64,000 nucleotides of DNA from Azorhizobium caulinodans ORS 571 (GCF_000010525.1 NC_009937.1:310001-374000); one strand, 5' to 3'. Positions 7,675-18,123 are shown, counted from the stretch's first letter. Translations and numbers: made by a program. The notes: generated by a model not told the origin, from the sequence alone.

Positions 7675-9447
7675 TTAATTCAGCGCCAATTGATCATCGG
7701 CAAATAGGAGGGAAATGTCGCGACACAGCTTATGGATCGATGCCTCAGTGTCTTTCCAATCTGCCAAGCCCAAGGACAGCCTTCCGATATCGAGCGAGAA
7801 TGTTATAGCCGCGCAAAATGCGATCAGCATTGCTCTCTCGCTCGCGCTAGGTGAGCCGAATGCCGACTTTCTCCATCGCATTTTGCCCACTTCTGCCATT
7901 TTGATTTTTTCTTCGTTGTTTATTGTGAGCTTGTTGTGTGTATGTATAAAACCAGCATCTTCAATCATTTTCACATATTCATTATTCACCTCCATGCCTT
8001 TCCTTGAATTTTTTCCGAGAATTGAATTGCGAATAGCCTCATTTACAATTAGGTTTGAACCAACGTAAAGTTTCCACATCCGTATTAGTTCTTTATCATC
8101 AACATTTTTGGCGAAATCAACCATACTGCTAGTAATATCTGACACGAGCGTGCCCTTAAGGATACTCAGGTATTCCAAGCCGCGCGTGGCTATTGCAGAG
8201 AATGGCGGCGCGGTTTTTTCATCATTGGAGAATCCCTTTTTGGTTGAAAGTATTTTTGCAACTTGGTAGTGCTTGTAAGCGGTGGGGAACTTTTCGATAT
8301 TTTCATGACCCCAAAATTTTTGGTAGGGGTGACCATAAATAAGTGCTCTACTGATATTTTCGTTTTCTTCGATCTCTTTCTGAGTTTCTTCAGGATTTTC
8401 TGCTTGATTGTTTAGAATTGATTTTCTTAGTTCAACATTTTTACTATCTATTGCCATAGCTCGTTCAATTTTTGGTAATTTGACTCGTTCCCAGTCCTTG
8501 CTGTAATAATATCCCATCAATATAAGGCCAATTCGCTGGCTTCGTGTTACATCAAGCATATTATCTTTTTCAAGATCGAAAAGTTTTTCGGTCGCGTCTG
8601 AAAATGCATACTCTATGCCTGATCCTATTATATCTTCAAATAAAACTGTACACATTTTATACATTCGCGATGTTTTATTTTTAAAAGAATTTATAGTCTG
8701 CTTCTCGTCTATGGAATAATTCACATATTCATTGACAATGCGCAGGCATTCCTGAGATTTTATTCTTATATATCTCGTATCCTGTGGCATGCTGGATATT
8801 TCTTGATTTATCGATTGGAGTGAAGATTGAAAAAGTCTACCAAACGAATTTACCTGGGCGTGCGCAACGATGTCTTCTTCCTTAATCTTCCTGTTTCGAT
8901 CTGCGAGTGCCAAAAACAATGACGGGAGCCCCTTCACTGAGGCGTCCCTTATGTCCTGATCAGAAGACAAAAAGCGGGTGAGTGCGATTGTAATCCCTTG
9001 AACCATCATGCCTGCGACGGGACCGATCTTTGGCACGCTGGAAAGCGCGTTCGCGACCTGTAAGTCCATTGTGGCCGCAATAATGGGCGCGAGCCTGTCC
9101 CGATCTCCGTTTACGGTGCCTAAAACAGAATTCATGATGGAATCGAAACGTTGGATGAGTGAAGCTAGAGAAGATTGGGATATGATGGTGCTTGTTGTCA
9201 CGGATACGGGCAGTACGTCAATTCTGGTTGTAATAAGATTAAGTGATTCGATAAATGATGGATCTTTTCGATATTTGTTCCATAAATATATTGCAGATTC
9301 AATTGATCTCTTCTTTGTGATCTTGTCGCAAAGGGGGCCGTATTGGTCGATGAGTTGCATCGATGGCTTCGAGGCGTAGACCTGTTTGAAAATCTTTTTA
9401 TTCATCGCTTTTTCGACAAGCTTGGTGAATTCCTCGGTGCTCGTCAT
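7675..9447 (-). CDS. AT-rich orphan protein downstream of hcp, unknown function
   Basis: A 590-residue protein I cannot assign to any family. The gene is far more AT-rich than its surroundings: the 60 bases at 8401-8460 contain only 17 G or C, and Lys, Ile, Asn and Ser codons dominate. It has no signal peptide and is mostly predicted-helical by eye, with one amphipathic/hydrophobic stretch near residues 140-165 (VPKIGPVAGMMVQG) and another near the C-terminus. It follows an orphan hcp gene on the same strand, 345 bases away, so type VI cargo is a possibility, not a demonstration. The second ATG (9447) is preferred because AAAGGA is seven bases upstream; the first ATG (9453) is almost adjacent to it. 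Confidence 0.75.
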   Translation of the reverse strand: MTSTEEFTKLVEKAMNKKIFKQVYASKPSMQLIDQYGPLCDKITKKRSIESAIYLWNKYRKDPSFIESLNLITTRIDVLPVSVTTSTIISQSSLASLIQRFDSIMNSVLGTVNGDRDRLAPIIAATMDLQVANALSSVPKIGPVAGMMVQGITIALTRFLSSDQDIRDASVKGLPSLFLALADRNRKIKEEDIVAHAQVNSFGRLFQSSLQSINQEISSMPQDTRYIRIKSQECLRIVNEYVNYSIDEKQTINSFKNKTSRMYKMCTVLFEDIIGSGIEYAFSDATEKLFDLEKDNMLDVTRSQRIGLILMGYYYSKDWERVKLPKIERAMAIDSKNVELRKSILNNQAENPEETQKEIEENENISRALIYGHPYQKFWGHENIEKFPTAYKHYQVAKILSTKKGFSNDEKTAPPFSAIATRGLEYLSILKGTLVSDITSSMVDFAKNVDDKELIRMWKLYVGSNLIVNEAIRNSILGKNSRKGMEVNNEYVKMIEDAGFIHTHNKLTINNEEKIKMAEVGKMRWRKSAFGSPSASERAMLIAFCAAITFSLDIGRLSLGLADWKDTEASIHKLCRDISLLFADDQLALN

Positions 9448-9792
9448 TTTCATTTCCTTTGTATGTCGTGATGACCGATGGCGGCTTACATCAGAGGGGG
9501 AAGATCTCTGCTTTCAAAAGGTATCGTGGCCCAACTCGGGTGTAAGTGCAGGCCCCTAAACGTGAGCGTGCCCATCGTCATTCGGAAATGAAGGGCGCAG
9601 GAACCATCGATCTGGGAGCCGGAATGACATCGCTTCGGCGCGGCCAGTCCGTCCGAGCTGTCTTTGATTGGGCATAGAATTCAATCGTCCCATTCCCAAA
9701 CCTCCGGCGTGGGCGGCTGCCGCTTAACGTGTCAGATGACGACCGCGCGCCGGGCGGCGCACGGTAAGATCATAAGCTCGGCTTTATGCGTA
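9448..9792. other. Gene-free gap between hcp and the AT-rich gene
   Basis: No convincing reading frame. Base composition changes here from AT-rich on the left to GC-rich on the right. AAAGGA just upstream of 9447 is the ribosome-binding site of the AT-rich gene. No hairpin with a T-run was seen after hcp, so co-transcription cannot be excluded. Confidence 0.4.
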
Positions 9793-10269
9793 TCACGAGC
9801 TCTTGGTGGTCGCGAGGTCGTAGGACACCGTCACCGGGGTACCGGCCTTGTTTTTGTCGTCATAGGGCGTGAACTTGAATTCGAGCTTCGTGAAGCTGAT
9901 GGAGACGGACTCCGTCGGGCGATCGCCGCCGGTGGAGACCGAATAGGACGAGATCAGCGCGTTGGTCAGCGTATAGGTGCAGTAGGTGACGCCGGGGTTG
10001 CCTGTGCTCACGAGGTCGATCTTCACCGTCTTGCCGACATTGCCGGTGCAGGATTCGGTGAAGAGCTTGGGAGAGGCGGCGTCGAAGGCCTTCACGATCG
10101 AGACTTCACTCACGGACGGCTCGGAGGCCTCGCGGTTGTTGCCCGAGCCGGCGACCGTCGAGATGCCGCGCCCCACGCCCCAGGAGAGCGAGAGAACGTC
10201 GATCCACTTCTTGTGGTCCTGCTGCGTGGCCTCGCCCTGGATGCCGTCGTAGTTCACATAGATAGCCAT
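9793..10269 (-). CDS. hcp: Type VI secretion tube protein Hcp
   Basis: A 158-residue Hcp1-family protein, the hexameric ring that stacks into the type VI secretion tube and carries small effectors in its lumen. MAIYVNYDGIQGEA, WIDVLSLSWGVGRGIS, VSIVKAFDAASPKLF and the C-terminal beta strands SISFTKLEFKFTPY follow the family pattern, and the length is normal. AGGGG precedes the ATG. No other type VI core gene (tssB/C, vgrG, clpV) is in the window, so this is an orphan copy. It is exported without a signal peptide in known systems. Confidence 0.9.
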   Translation of the reverse strand: MAIYVNYDGIQGEATQQDHKKWIDVLSLSWGVGRGISTVAGSGNNREASEPSVSEVSIVKAFDAASPKLFTESCTGNVGKTVKIDLVSTGNPGVTYCTYTLTNALISSYSVSTGGDRPTESVSISFTKLEFKFTPYDDKNKAGTPVTVSYDLATTKSS

Positions 10270-10930
10270 GATGATCCCCTAGACTTTCTCGGTTTCGAAC
10301 CGGGTAGAGTGGTAGGGTCTGTATTTGGCGTTCCGTGTACTTGTTTGTGGCGGCCGTGTGATCGTCTTTACAAGCATGTGAAGATATAGAAGATCATCGC
10401 GCGCCCGATACGCTATATCGTGAAACCTTATATCCGGTCCCGCGGATACCTTGTTTCCTCTCTTTTTGCGTTGCGGCATGTCGGGGAGCACGCCGGGTGT
10501 TTTGAACGTGTCGGCCGCGCGTCCGGCGTGCCAAGCGTCGGTTTTTGAAGGGGCGGCAGACAGACGAAAGCCCCGCACGGTGGCGGGGCCCTTCCCTGTC
10601 GGGGTGCCATTTCGTGCGTCGGGAAAACCCCTTCCCGGGCGTGGTCCGCCGCATCCATCGTTTGGGAGAAACGCACCGCTTCGCGTCTGCACCGCCGCCA
10701 TCAGGCGGCGTTTTCCTGCCCTGATGTTTCAAAACCCGATGTGCGGACGGCAGCGGTGGCGATATCCGCTGCCGCTAGCCTGCACGGGATCAGATTGAGC
10801 GGCGCGCCGTTCCACACACAGGACGCGGCGGTCAAGCCGCAGTCGCCCGGGCGGCGCTGCCGTGTGCGGCGGTCTATGTCATGGGAACCGGCTCTACCCT
10901 CCGGCTTGTGGTGTCGGAGCTTTCCCTTGT
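10270..10930. other. Long gene-poor region upstream of hcp
   Basis: About 660 bases between the 335-residue unknown gene and hcp, both on the minus strand. Open frames here on both strands are Arg/Pro-rich overlapping shadows without family features. The stretch next to hcp (about 10330-10440) is AT-richer and is the likely hcp promoter region. A hairpin at 10570-10589 may end transcription from the right. Confidence 0.4.
10570..10589 (-). terminator. Hairpin, possible minus-strand terminator
   Basis: GCCCCGC at 10570-10576 pairs with GCGGGGC at 10583-10589 around a six-base loop. Read on the minus strand it is followed by TTTCG, so it could terminate transcripts from the 335-residue gene. 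Confidence 0.45.
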
Positions 10931-11938
10931 TCAGAAGGGAAGGGGCCTGGCGGAGAACACCATCTGTCCATCCGCCGTGACCGCCCTGTAGGGTAGGCTC
11001 TGGAGATGGTCGATGCGCTTTGCCATCGTATCAATGGGGTTCGGCGGCATATAGCTGAACGCGAGATCGACCTCGTCGTAGCCGCCCATGGCATAATACA
11101 TCTTGGCTATGCCGCTGCCGTCGGACGACCAGTAGACGAGATTTTCGTCTTTTGTCTGGATCTGGAACGCCCCGATGGCATAGGTCCCGTCATCATTCTT
11201 GTGATAGAGTTCGCCGACGACTTCATAAGCGCGCGAATTCCACTCCATGTCGAAATATGCGAGATAGGTATCAAATATTTCAGATACCTTCTCATATCTT
11301 TCTATATAATCATTTGCCAGCATAATGCCGTCTTTGATCTTTGCGATCTCATCGGGCTGCGTCGCCGTCTCAAGCCTTTTCTGCTGCTCCTCGACAAACT
11401 TATATCCGTCCTGGGCGATCAGATGCTGCGCATTGTAGCTGCGGATCGCAGAAGCCATGGTGAGCGGTTCACTGCTCCGAAGCTCGAGCATCTTTTTAAG
11501 CGTTTCTGACCCGGTCGCCTCCACGCGGGAGGTGTAGGAAGATTCTTTTTGCTGATACTCCTGCAAGACCTTGTAATCGGCACGGAAAACGGCGACAGCC
11601 TCGTTGAAATCCTTGTATGTCGGCCAATACCCCGTCGTGTTCTCCGCCAATCTCTGCGTAAACCGACTGAATTCGTCGTCGCTGCCGAACTGGGGTCGAA
11701 GCTTCGTGAGATCCAGATCCTTGACGTAGATATAGTTCCCGGCCGTCTCCGCCTGAGACATCCAGGCCGCCGTGCCGAGGCTCACGCCCTGCATGTAGGA
11801 GGGCTTCACGTCGGCGCGCATCTGCCGCGCTTTTTCTAAGATTGACTCAACGGCCTCGCTGCTGGCGGAGGACTGCGGGCCCGTGCTGCTCCGAAACAGG
11901 GACAGCACGTTATAGGATGCGCCAATGCTCGAAACCAT
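10931..11938 (-). CDS. Hypothetical protein, unknown function
   Basis: A 335-residue protein with no recognised domain and no signal peptide or membrane segment. The N-terminus (MVSSIGASYNVLSLFRSSTG) is Ser-rich and low in charge, somewhat like N-termini of flagellar or type-III-type export substrates, but I would not infer export from that. Residues about 95-245 are charged and helical with possible coiled coil (EEQQKRLETATQPDEIAKIK). The C-terminal 90 residues look like a compact beta-rich region (YAIGAFQIQTKDENLVYW). Composition is lower in GC than the flanks but less extreme than the AT-rich gene nearby. It sits in the hcp accessory block. Confidence 0.75.
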   Translation of the reverse strand: MVSSIGASYNVLSLFRSSTGPQSSASSEAVESILEKARQMRADVKPSYMQGVSLGTAAWMSQAETAGNYIYVKDLDLTKLRPQFGSDDEFSRFTQRLAENTTGYWPTYKDFNEAVAVFRADYKVLQEYQQKESSYTSRVEATGSETLKKMLELRSSEPLTMASAIRSYNAQHLIAQDGYKFVEEQQKRLETATQPDEIAKIKDGIMLANDYIERYEKVSEIFDTYLAYFDMEWNSRAYEVVGELYHKNDDGTYAIGAFQIQTKDENLVYWSSDGSGIAKMYYAMGGYDEVDLAFSYMPPNPIDTMAKRIDHLQSLPYRAVTADGQMVFSARPLPF

Positions 11939-12580
11939 CTTTCCCTCCCCACGGAGAGAAGCCGCGCAATCACGTCATATGCGCGCGGGTTCAGAAAAGG
12001 CCGACATCATGTCGGTCCATGAATGAATATTTAAATAGTCAGAAATGAGCCCTGACTTAAGGGGAACCTTAACAAAACAAGGCCCGGTTTCCAAGGCGCG
12101 CACCCCCGGATGCTCGTGTCGGGCCGTCTTTTCTTTCCGGCCCGGCGCGCCTGAGTCAGATCGTTTCTGGCCGGGTCGGGTGGGAGCGCAATAACTGCTC
12201 GGCGTTTCCCTGTGCGGGAATATCAGGCGGGGCCTCGGGCGCGCCGCCTTCTGGGACGGGGGGCGCCGTCCCCGGAGGCAACGCCTTGGGTCTCACCCGC
12301 CGGGTCAGGTGCGGCGCCAATGTGGAGCGAGACATCCGCCCCGTCGCGGCAGCTGGCTCAAGCGCGATCGCTGGGGGGCAGCGAAGATATTGGGCGGGCA
12401 TCCATCGTCAGCGGCGCGCGCTTGCTGGTGGCGCCGATCAGGGGGCCGGGCCCGCGTCTGCGATAGCGAAAAACACCGTGCTTCGCGGTTTCAATATGGG
12501 GGAAGCGCCGCGGCCAACCCGCCAATGTGTACGACCCCTGTGCATCACCGGGCCATAGCGCATTGAAATATAAGGGAAAG
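11939..12580. other. Gene-poor region between tRNA-Glu and the unknown gene
   Basis: No reading frame here looks like a protein; the open frames overlap each other and are Arg/Pro/Gly-rich. The first 130 bases (11939-12070) are AT-richer and should hold the promoter of the 335-residue gene. I looked for a second copy of the tRNA-Glu 3' end as an attachment site and saw none. Confidence 0.4.
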
Positions 12581-12656
12581 TGGCGCTCCCAAGGGGACTC
12601 GAACCCCTGTTTTCGCCGTGAGAGGGCGACGTCCTAGACCGCTAGACGATGGGAGC
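12581..12656 (-). tRNA. tRNA-Glu (anticodon CTC)
   Basis: The minus strand folds as a 76-base cloverleaf: acceptor GCTCCCA pairs with TGGGAGC, discriminator G, and an encoded CCA at 12583-12581. The anticodon loop CTCTCAC gives anticodon CTC, reading GAG. The TCGTCTAG D-arm and AGGGG/CCCCT T-stem match bacterial tRNA-Glu. Confidence 0.95.
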
Positions 12657-12772
12657 GTGCGCGGAAGGCGCTCTACATATCCGCAACCCGGCGGCGCATC
12701 AAGCCCTGTCGGGTGACATCTTGCACGGCCTGTGGATGACGCCCTGTCCGGGGCCAGCCACAGGGGCGGGCG

Positions 12773-13489
12773 TCAGGCCGGGCGCGGGCGGCTGCCGAAC
12801 AGCGCGCTGCCCACCCGCACATGGGTGGCGCCCTGGTGGATGGCCACCTCGAAATCCGCGCTCATGCCCATGGAAAGGCCGGGCAGGTCGTTGTGGCGGG
12901 CGATTTCCGCCAGCAGGGCGAAATGCGGCGCGGGCACGTCTTCCGCTGGCGGAATGCACATGAGGCCGCGGACATCGAGCCCCGCCTTGTCGCGGCATTC
13001 GGCGATGAAGGCGTCGGCCGCTTCCGGCAGGATGCCCGCCTTCTGCGGCTCGGCACCCGTGTTCACCTGGATGAAGACCGGCAGGCGCCGGCCCTGGCGG
13101 GACATTTCCTCGGCCAGGGCATAGGCGATCTTGGGCCGGTCCACGGTGTGGATAACGTCGAACAGGGCCACCGCGTCCGCCGCTTTGTTGGATTGCAGCG
13201 GCCCGATGAGATGGAGCTCGAGGCCGGCCTGCCGGGCGCGCAGCTCCGGCCACTTGGCCTGGCTCTCCTGCACCCGGTTCTCGCCGAACACCCGCTGGCC
13301 GGCGGCGATAACGGGCCAGATTTCTGCGGCGCCAAACGTTTTGGAGACCGCTATGAGAGTGACGGCCTCGCGTGCGCGGTTCGCGTCGCGGCAGGCCTGT
13401 TCGATGGCGGACTGTATGCCGGCGAGCCGGGCGGGCGCCTCGCTGTGCGTGATCGAAGCTGATTGTGCATTCGCACCGCTTCTGTTCAT
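12773..13489 (-). CDS. YggS family PLP-binding homeostasis protein
   Basis: A 238-residue cytosolic single-domain protein of the YggS/PLPBP family, which binds pyridoxal 5'-phosphate and buffers the free pool without known catalysis. The PLP lysine is K50 (TLIAVSKTFG). GENRVQE, HLIGPLQSNK and MGMSADFEVAIHQGATHVRVGSALFG are family motifs. The start at 13489 has a strong AAGGAGG; the frame continues open to 13828 but that part overlaps the divergent cyclase gene and is not protein-like. Confidence 0.94.
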   Translation of the reverse strand: MNRSGANAQSASITHSEAPARLAGIQSAIEQACRDANRAREAVTLIAVSKTFGAAEIWPVIAAGQRVFGENRVQESQAKWPELRARQAGLELHLIGPLQSNKAADAVALFDVIHTVDRPKIAYALAEEMSRQGRRLPVFIQVNTGAEPQKAGILPEAADAFIAECRDKAGLDVRGLMCIPPAEDVPAPHFALLAEIARHNDLPGLSMGMSADFEVAIHQGATHVRVGSALFGSRPRPA

Positions 13490-13565
13490 CACCGCCTCCT
13501 TATACGTTGCAATCGATCCCCCTTTTGCACTGAGATCGGGCGGGACGGAAGGAGAACCGCAGCTT

Positions 13566-15272
13566 TTGCGTTGGCGTGGCAACGATCGGCCCTCGGGCCT
13601 CGCGGACAACACTGTTGATCCGCCCGCAAAACCGGCGCGGGGCGGCAGCATCCGGCTGCGCATCGTCTTGCTGATTCTGCTCATCACCGTGCCCGTTTCG
13701 GTGGAACGGGTGCTGAGCCTCATGGCTGATCGGGCCGAGCGTATCATGGATACGCAAACCATGTTGCACGACATGGCCGTGCGCGCGGCGCTGGCGCAGC
13801 AGGAAGTTCTGGTCTCGGCCAGCGCCATGCTGGAGGTGCTGAGCCGTCAGGCGGATTGGCTTCTGGCCGATCCGGCCGCCTGCCAGCGCCTCATGGAGCG
13901 CCTCAACAGCGAGGTGAGCGGCGTGCAGGGGCTCTATCTGGCCGCGCCGGACGGGCGGGTTGTCTGCGCCAGCTCCCGCGCCACCGTCGGCCGCAACGTC
14001 TCCGAGCGGCCTTACTTCCAGCGGGCGCTCGCCAGCCGCCAGCCGGTGCTGAGCGACCTCTTCCGGGGCAGCTCCCTCCTCGCCTCACTGGTGCTGTCCA
14101 AGGCCGAGCGCGACGACAACCAGCGCGTCATCGCCGTGGTGGCGGCGGGGCTCGACCTGCAATGGCTCTCCCGCATCGCCGCCGAGACGGGCGCGTCGGC
14201 GGGCGTGACGGTGGATGTCATCGATTCGGCCGGCACCTCCCTGGTGCGCTATCCGCCGAGCCCCGACATCGTGGGCCGGAATTTCGCCGATGCCCCGCTG
14301 GTGCGGGCGACGGTGGGGCGCGACGAAGGGCATGCGCGCGTGGAAGGCCTCGACGGCGTGCGGCGCTATGTGGCCTTCGCGCGCTTCGGCGGCACCGACG
14401 TGCGCATCGTGCTCGGCATGGACGAGGCGGCGATCCTCGCGCCCATCGACCGGGAGATCCTCTCCTCGGTGCTCCTGCACTTCTCCGTGGTGCTGGCGGT
14501 GCTGGTCATTTCGTGGTTCGCCGCCGACCGGCTCGTGGTGCTGCCGATCCGCCGTCTCGCGCAGCAGGTCTCGTCGCTCGGCGCCGGCGACGGGCCGGAG
14601 GCCTCGCTCCAGCCGGAGGCGCTGCACGATGTGGGCGTGCAGGAGTTCGCGCCGCTGGTGCGCGCCTTCGGCGATCTCGGCCGGCGCCTCAACGAGCGCA
14701 CGGAAGCCCTGCGCATGCTCAACGGGCGCCTCACGGCGCTCGCCCGCACGGATGGCCTCACCGGGCTCGCCAACCGCCGCACCTTCGACGTGCAGCTCTC
14801 AGAGGACTGGGTCCGCACCCGCGAGACCGGCCAGCCGCTCGGCGTGCTGATGATCGATGTGGACCACTTCAAGCCCTATAACGACACGCTCGGCCATCTT
14901 GCCGGCGACGAAGCCCTGCGGGCGGTGGCGCGCATGCTCATCGCGGCGGTGGCCGGCACGCCCTATCTGGTCGCCCGCTATGGCGGCGAGGAATTCGTGG
15001 TGCTGATGCCCGGCGCCGGCCGGGATGCCGCCGAGGCCATCGCGCAGGATGTCCGCCGCCTCGTGGAGACGCTGGAGATCGTCCATCCTTCCGCCGCCTA
15101 TCGCCGCCTCACCGTCAGCGTGGGTGTGGCGGTAGCCATGCCGCTGGAGGGGGATTCGCCGGACGCCCTTCTGGCGGCGGCGGATCAGGCGCTCTATGAG
15201 GCCAAGGCCGCCGGCCGCAACCGGGTGGTGATGGCGGCGAGCGCCGTCTCGGAGGGCGCCCGCAAGCGCTGA
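13566..15272 (+). CDS. Diguanylate cyclase with Cache sensor
   Basis: A 568-residue membrane-bound enzyme predicted to make cyclic di-GMP from two GTP. Order: short cytosolic N-terminus, first membrane helix (IVLLILLITVPVSV), a periplasmic double-Cache sensor (roughly residues 65-300), a second helix (FSVVLAVLVISWFAA), a HAMP-like linker and a GGDEF domain. The active loop is GGEEF (residues 473-477), a functional variant, and DVDHFKPYND is present. No RxxD inhibitory site is found before it (AGTP occupies that place). The start is uncertain: TTG at 13566 follows AAGGAG, and no ATG lies upstream of the first helix. It is divergent from yggS. Confidence 0.88.
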   Translation: MRWRGNDRPSGLADNTVDPPAKPARGGSIRLRIVLLILLITVPVSVERVLSLMADRAERIMDTQTMLHDMAVRAALAQQEVLVSASAMLEVLSRQADWLLADPAACQRLMERLNSEVSGVQGLYLAAPDGRVVCASSRATVGRNVSERPYFQRALASRQPVLSDLFRGSSLLASLVLSKAERDDNQRVIAVVAAGLDLQWLSRIAAETGASAGVTVDVIDSAGTSLVRYPPSPDIVGRNFADAPLVRATVGRDEGHARVEGLDGVRRYVAFARFGGTDVRIVLGMDEAAILAPIDREILSSVLLHFSVVLAVLVISWFAADRLVVLPIRRLAQQVSSLGAGDGPEASLQPEALHDVGVQEFAPLVRAFGDLGRRLNERTEALRMLNGRLTALARTDGLTGLANRRTFDVQLSEDWVRTRETGQPLGVLMIDVDHFKPYNDTLGHLAGDEALRAVARMLIAAVAGTPYLVARYGGEEFVVLMPGAGRDAAEAIAQDVRRLVETLEIVHPSAAYRRLTVSVGVAVAMPLEGDSPDALLAAADQALYEAKAAGRNRVVMAASAVSEGARKR

Positions 15273-15296
15273 GGCGGGAAGCGCCCTATAGGGCGT

Positions 15297-16143
15297 TCAG
15301 CCGACGCCGTTCTCGAGCCGCCGCACCGTCCGCAGCGGTCCGGCCGCTTCTGCGATGCGGAGAAGCGCCGGGCCAAGCGGCTCGCGGGCCACCGCCATGT
15401 GGAAGGCATTGGCGTGGAGCAGGGTCACCGCGTCCTCCACGATGCCCACATGCCCCGGCCAGAACAGCAGGTCGCCGCGCCGGAACGGGCCGGACAGGTC
15501 GATGCTGGCGCCGAGGGCGGCCTCCTGCATGTCGCTGTCGCGGGGGGCCGAGATCCCGGCGATGCCGAGCGACGTCTGCACGAGCCCGGAGCAGTCGATG
15601 CCGAGGCTGGAGCAGCCGCCCCACAGATAGGGCGTGCCGAGGAGGCCGGCGGCCACGGTGACGAAATCCGGCTCGGCAGCATCAAGGGGCAGGATATGGC
15701 GCGCGGGCACGGCACCGCGGTCGGTCACGGCAAATTTTCCGCGCACGTCCCGCACATGGAGCAGTGCGCCGGTGACGAGCGTCGCCACCGGCGGCAGCTT
15801 GATGTCGAGGCCGGGGAACAGGAAGGTGCGCGGCGCGCTCACCCGATGCGTGGGCGCGGGGCCGAGCGGGCCGATGGCGATGGTGGGCATATAGCCCACG
15901 TAGCCGTCGCGGCCGAGCTGGACCCAGGACCAGCCCTCCATGTCGTCCTCGAACGCCGTAACGGTCTCGCCATAGAGCGCCTCGGTATCGAGCATGGCGT
16001 CCGGGCGCGGGGCGCGGCGCAGGGGCGCCACGTCGGCAAACACACGGCGCACCTCGCCCTCCACAAAGCGCGAGGCATCCACCACGCCCTTGAGACTCGA
16101 TGCGGCAAGGTCCGGCCGCGCGGGGGTGAGGCGGCGGTCCAGC

Positions 16144-16151
<8 letters not shown>
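15297..16151 (-). CDS. C40 family peptidase with SH3 domains (NlpC/P60)
   Basis: A 284-residue cell-wall peptidase, probably a gamma-D-Glu-L-diamino acid endopeptidase like YkfC acting on murein peptides. Residues about 30-155 hold SH3-like domains. The NlpC/P60 domain follows with catalytic C187 (GIDCSGLV), H234 (WPGHVGI) and H246. No clear signal peptide, which fits a cytosolic role in muropeptide recycling. Its start overlaps the end of the aminopeptidase gene by eight bases, so the two are translationally coupled and probably finish murein-peptide breakdown together. Confidence 0.9.
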
Positions 16152-17499
<1,348 letters not shown>

Positions 17500-17644
17500 T
17501 GCTTCACTCCGAACGAACTGGCGCCAGCCACGACGAATCGCGCCCGGCGGTGCGCCCCGAAAAGCGCGCAAAAGCGGGTTGATTCATGGCCGCGGCCAGC
17601 GACCGTCAGCCTTGCCGTAGCACGGTTCGGGTTCCGTGTGCGCC

Positions 17645-18112
17645 TCAGGCGAGGGCGAGACTGGAATAGGGGAAGAGGGCGAGACCGGCCGTGGCGAGCG
17701 CTACGCCATAGGGCAGGCCGCGGGCGAGGCGGCCGCCCCAGCCCTGCTGGCGGGCGACCGTTGCCGCCGCTACCAGAAGCGCGCCCATCGCGCCGCAGAG
17801 CAGCACGTAGAGGGGGAATTGCGTCGGATCGAGCCACAAGGCGGTAGCGGCGGCGAGCTTGGCGTCCCCGGCACCGATCACGTCCTCGCTGAACAGTGCA
17901 AAGCCGACACAGAGCACGGCCCCCGCCAGCACGAGGCGCAGGGGCAGGTCGTCCACATAGCCGAGGAAAGCGAGCGCGGCGAAACCGAGCAGGAGGGCCA
18001 GCACGACGATGTTGGGAATGGTGCGGCGGGAGAGATCGCTGGCAAGCGCGGCCACCAGTGCCACGGGCACGAGAATGGAGGCGAAGGCTTCCGCGAGCAG
18101 GACCGGTGACAT
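17645..18112 (-). CDS. cpaA: Prepilin peptidase CpaA
   Basis: A 155-residue membrane aspartic protease (family A24) that cleaves the leader of Flp-type prepilins. The two catalytic aspartates are in SDLSRRTIPN near residue 26 and in the GxGD motif VIGAGDAKL near residue 82. About five membrane segments, and the N-terminal methylase domain of longer PilD enzymes is absent, which is normal for CpaA. It starts 11 bases after a Flp pilin gene on the same strand. Confidence 0.9.
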   Translation of the reverse strand: MSPVLLAEAFASILVPVALVAALASDLSRRTIPNIVVLALLLGFAALAFLGYVDDLPLRLVLAGAVLCVGFALFSEDVIGAGDAKLAAATALWLDPTQFPLYVLLCGAMGALLVAAATVARQQGWGGRLARGLPYGVALATAGLALFPYSSLALA

Positions 18113-18123
18113 GGCGGCGCCGG

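Noticed and set aside
7484-7680. Second copy of the tRNA-Glu 3' end (attachment site) at the left edge of the accessory block
   Set aside because: I compared the tRNA 3' sequence with this stretch and saw no matching repeat.
10279-10701. 140-codon minus-strand frame between hcp and the 335-residue gene
   Set aside because: Basic, low-complexity, overlaps other open frames equally well, and crosses a hairpin; no family features.
12156-12566. Several short frames left of tRNA-Glu
   Set aside because: Mutually overlapping Arg/Pro-rich frames with no ribosome-binding site or homology.
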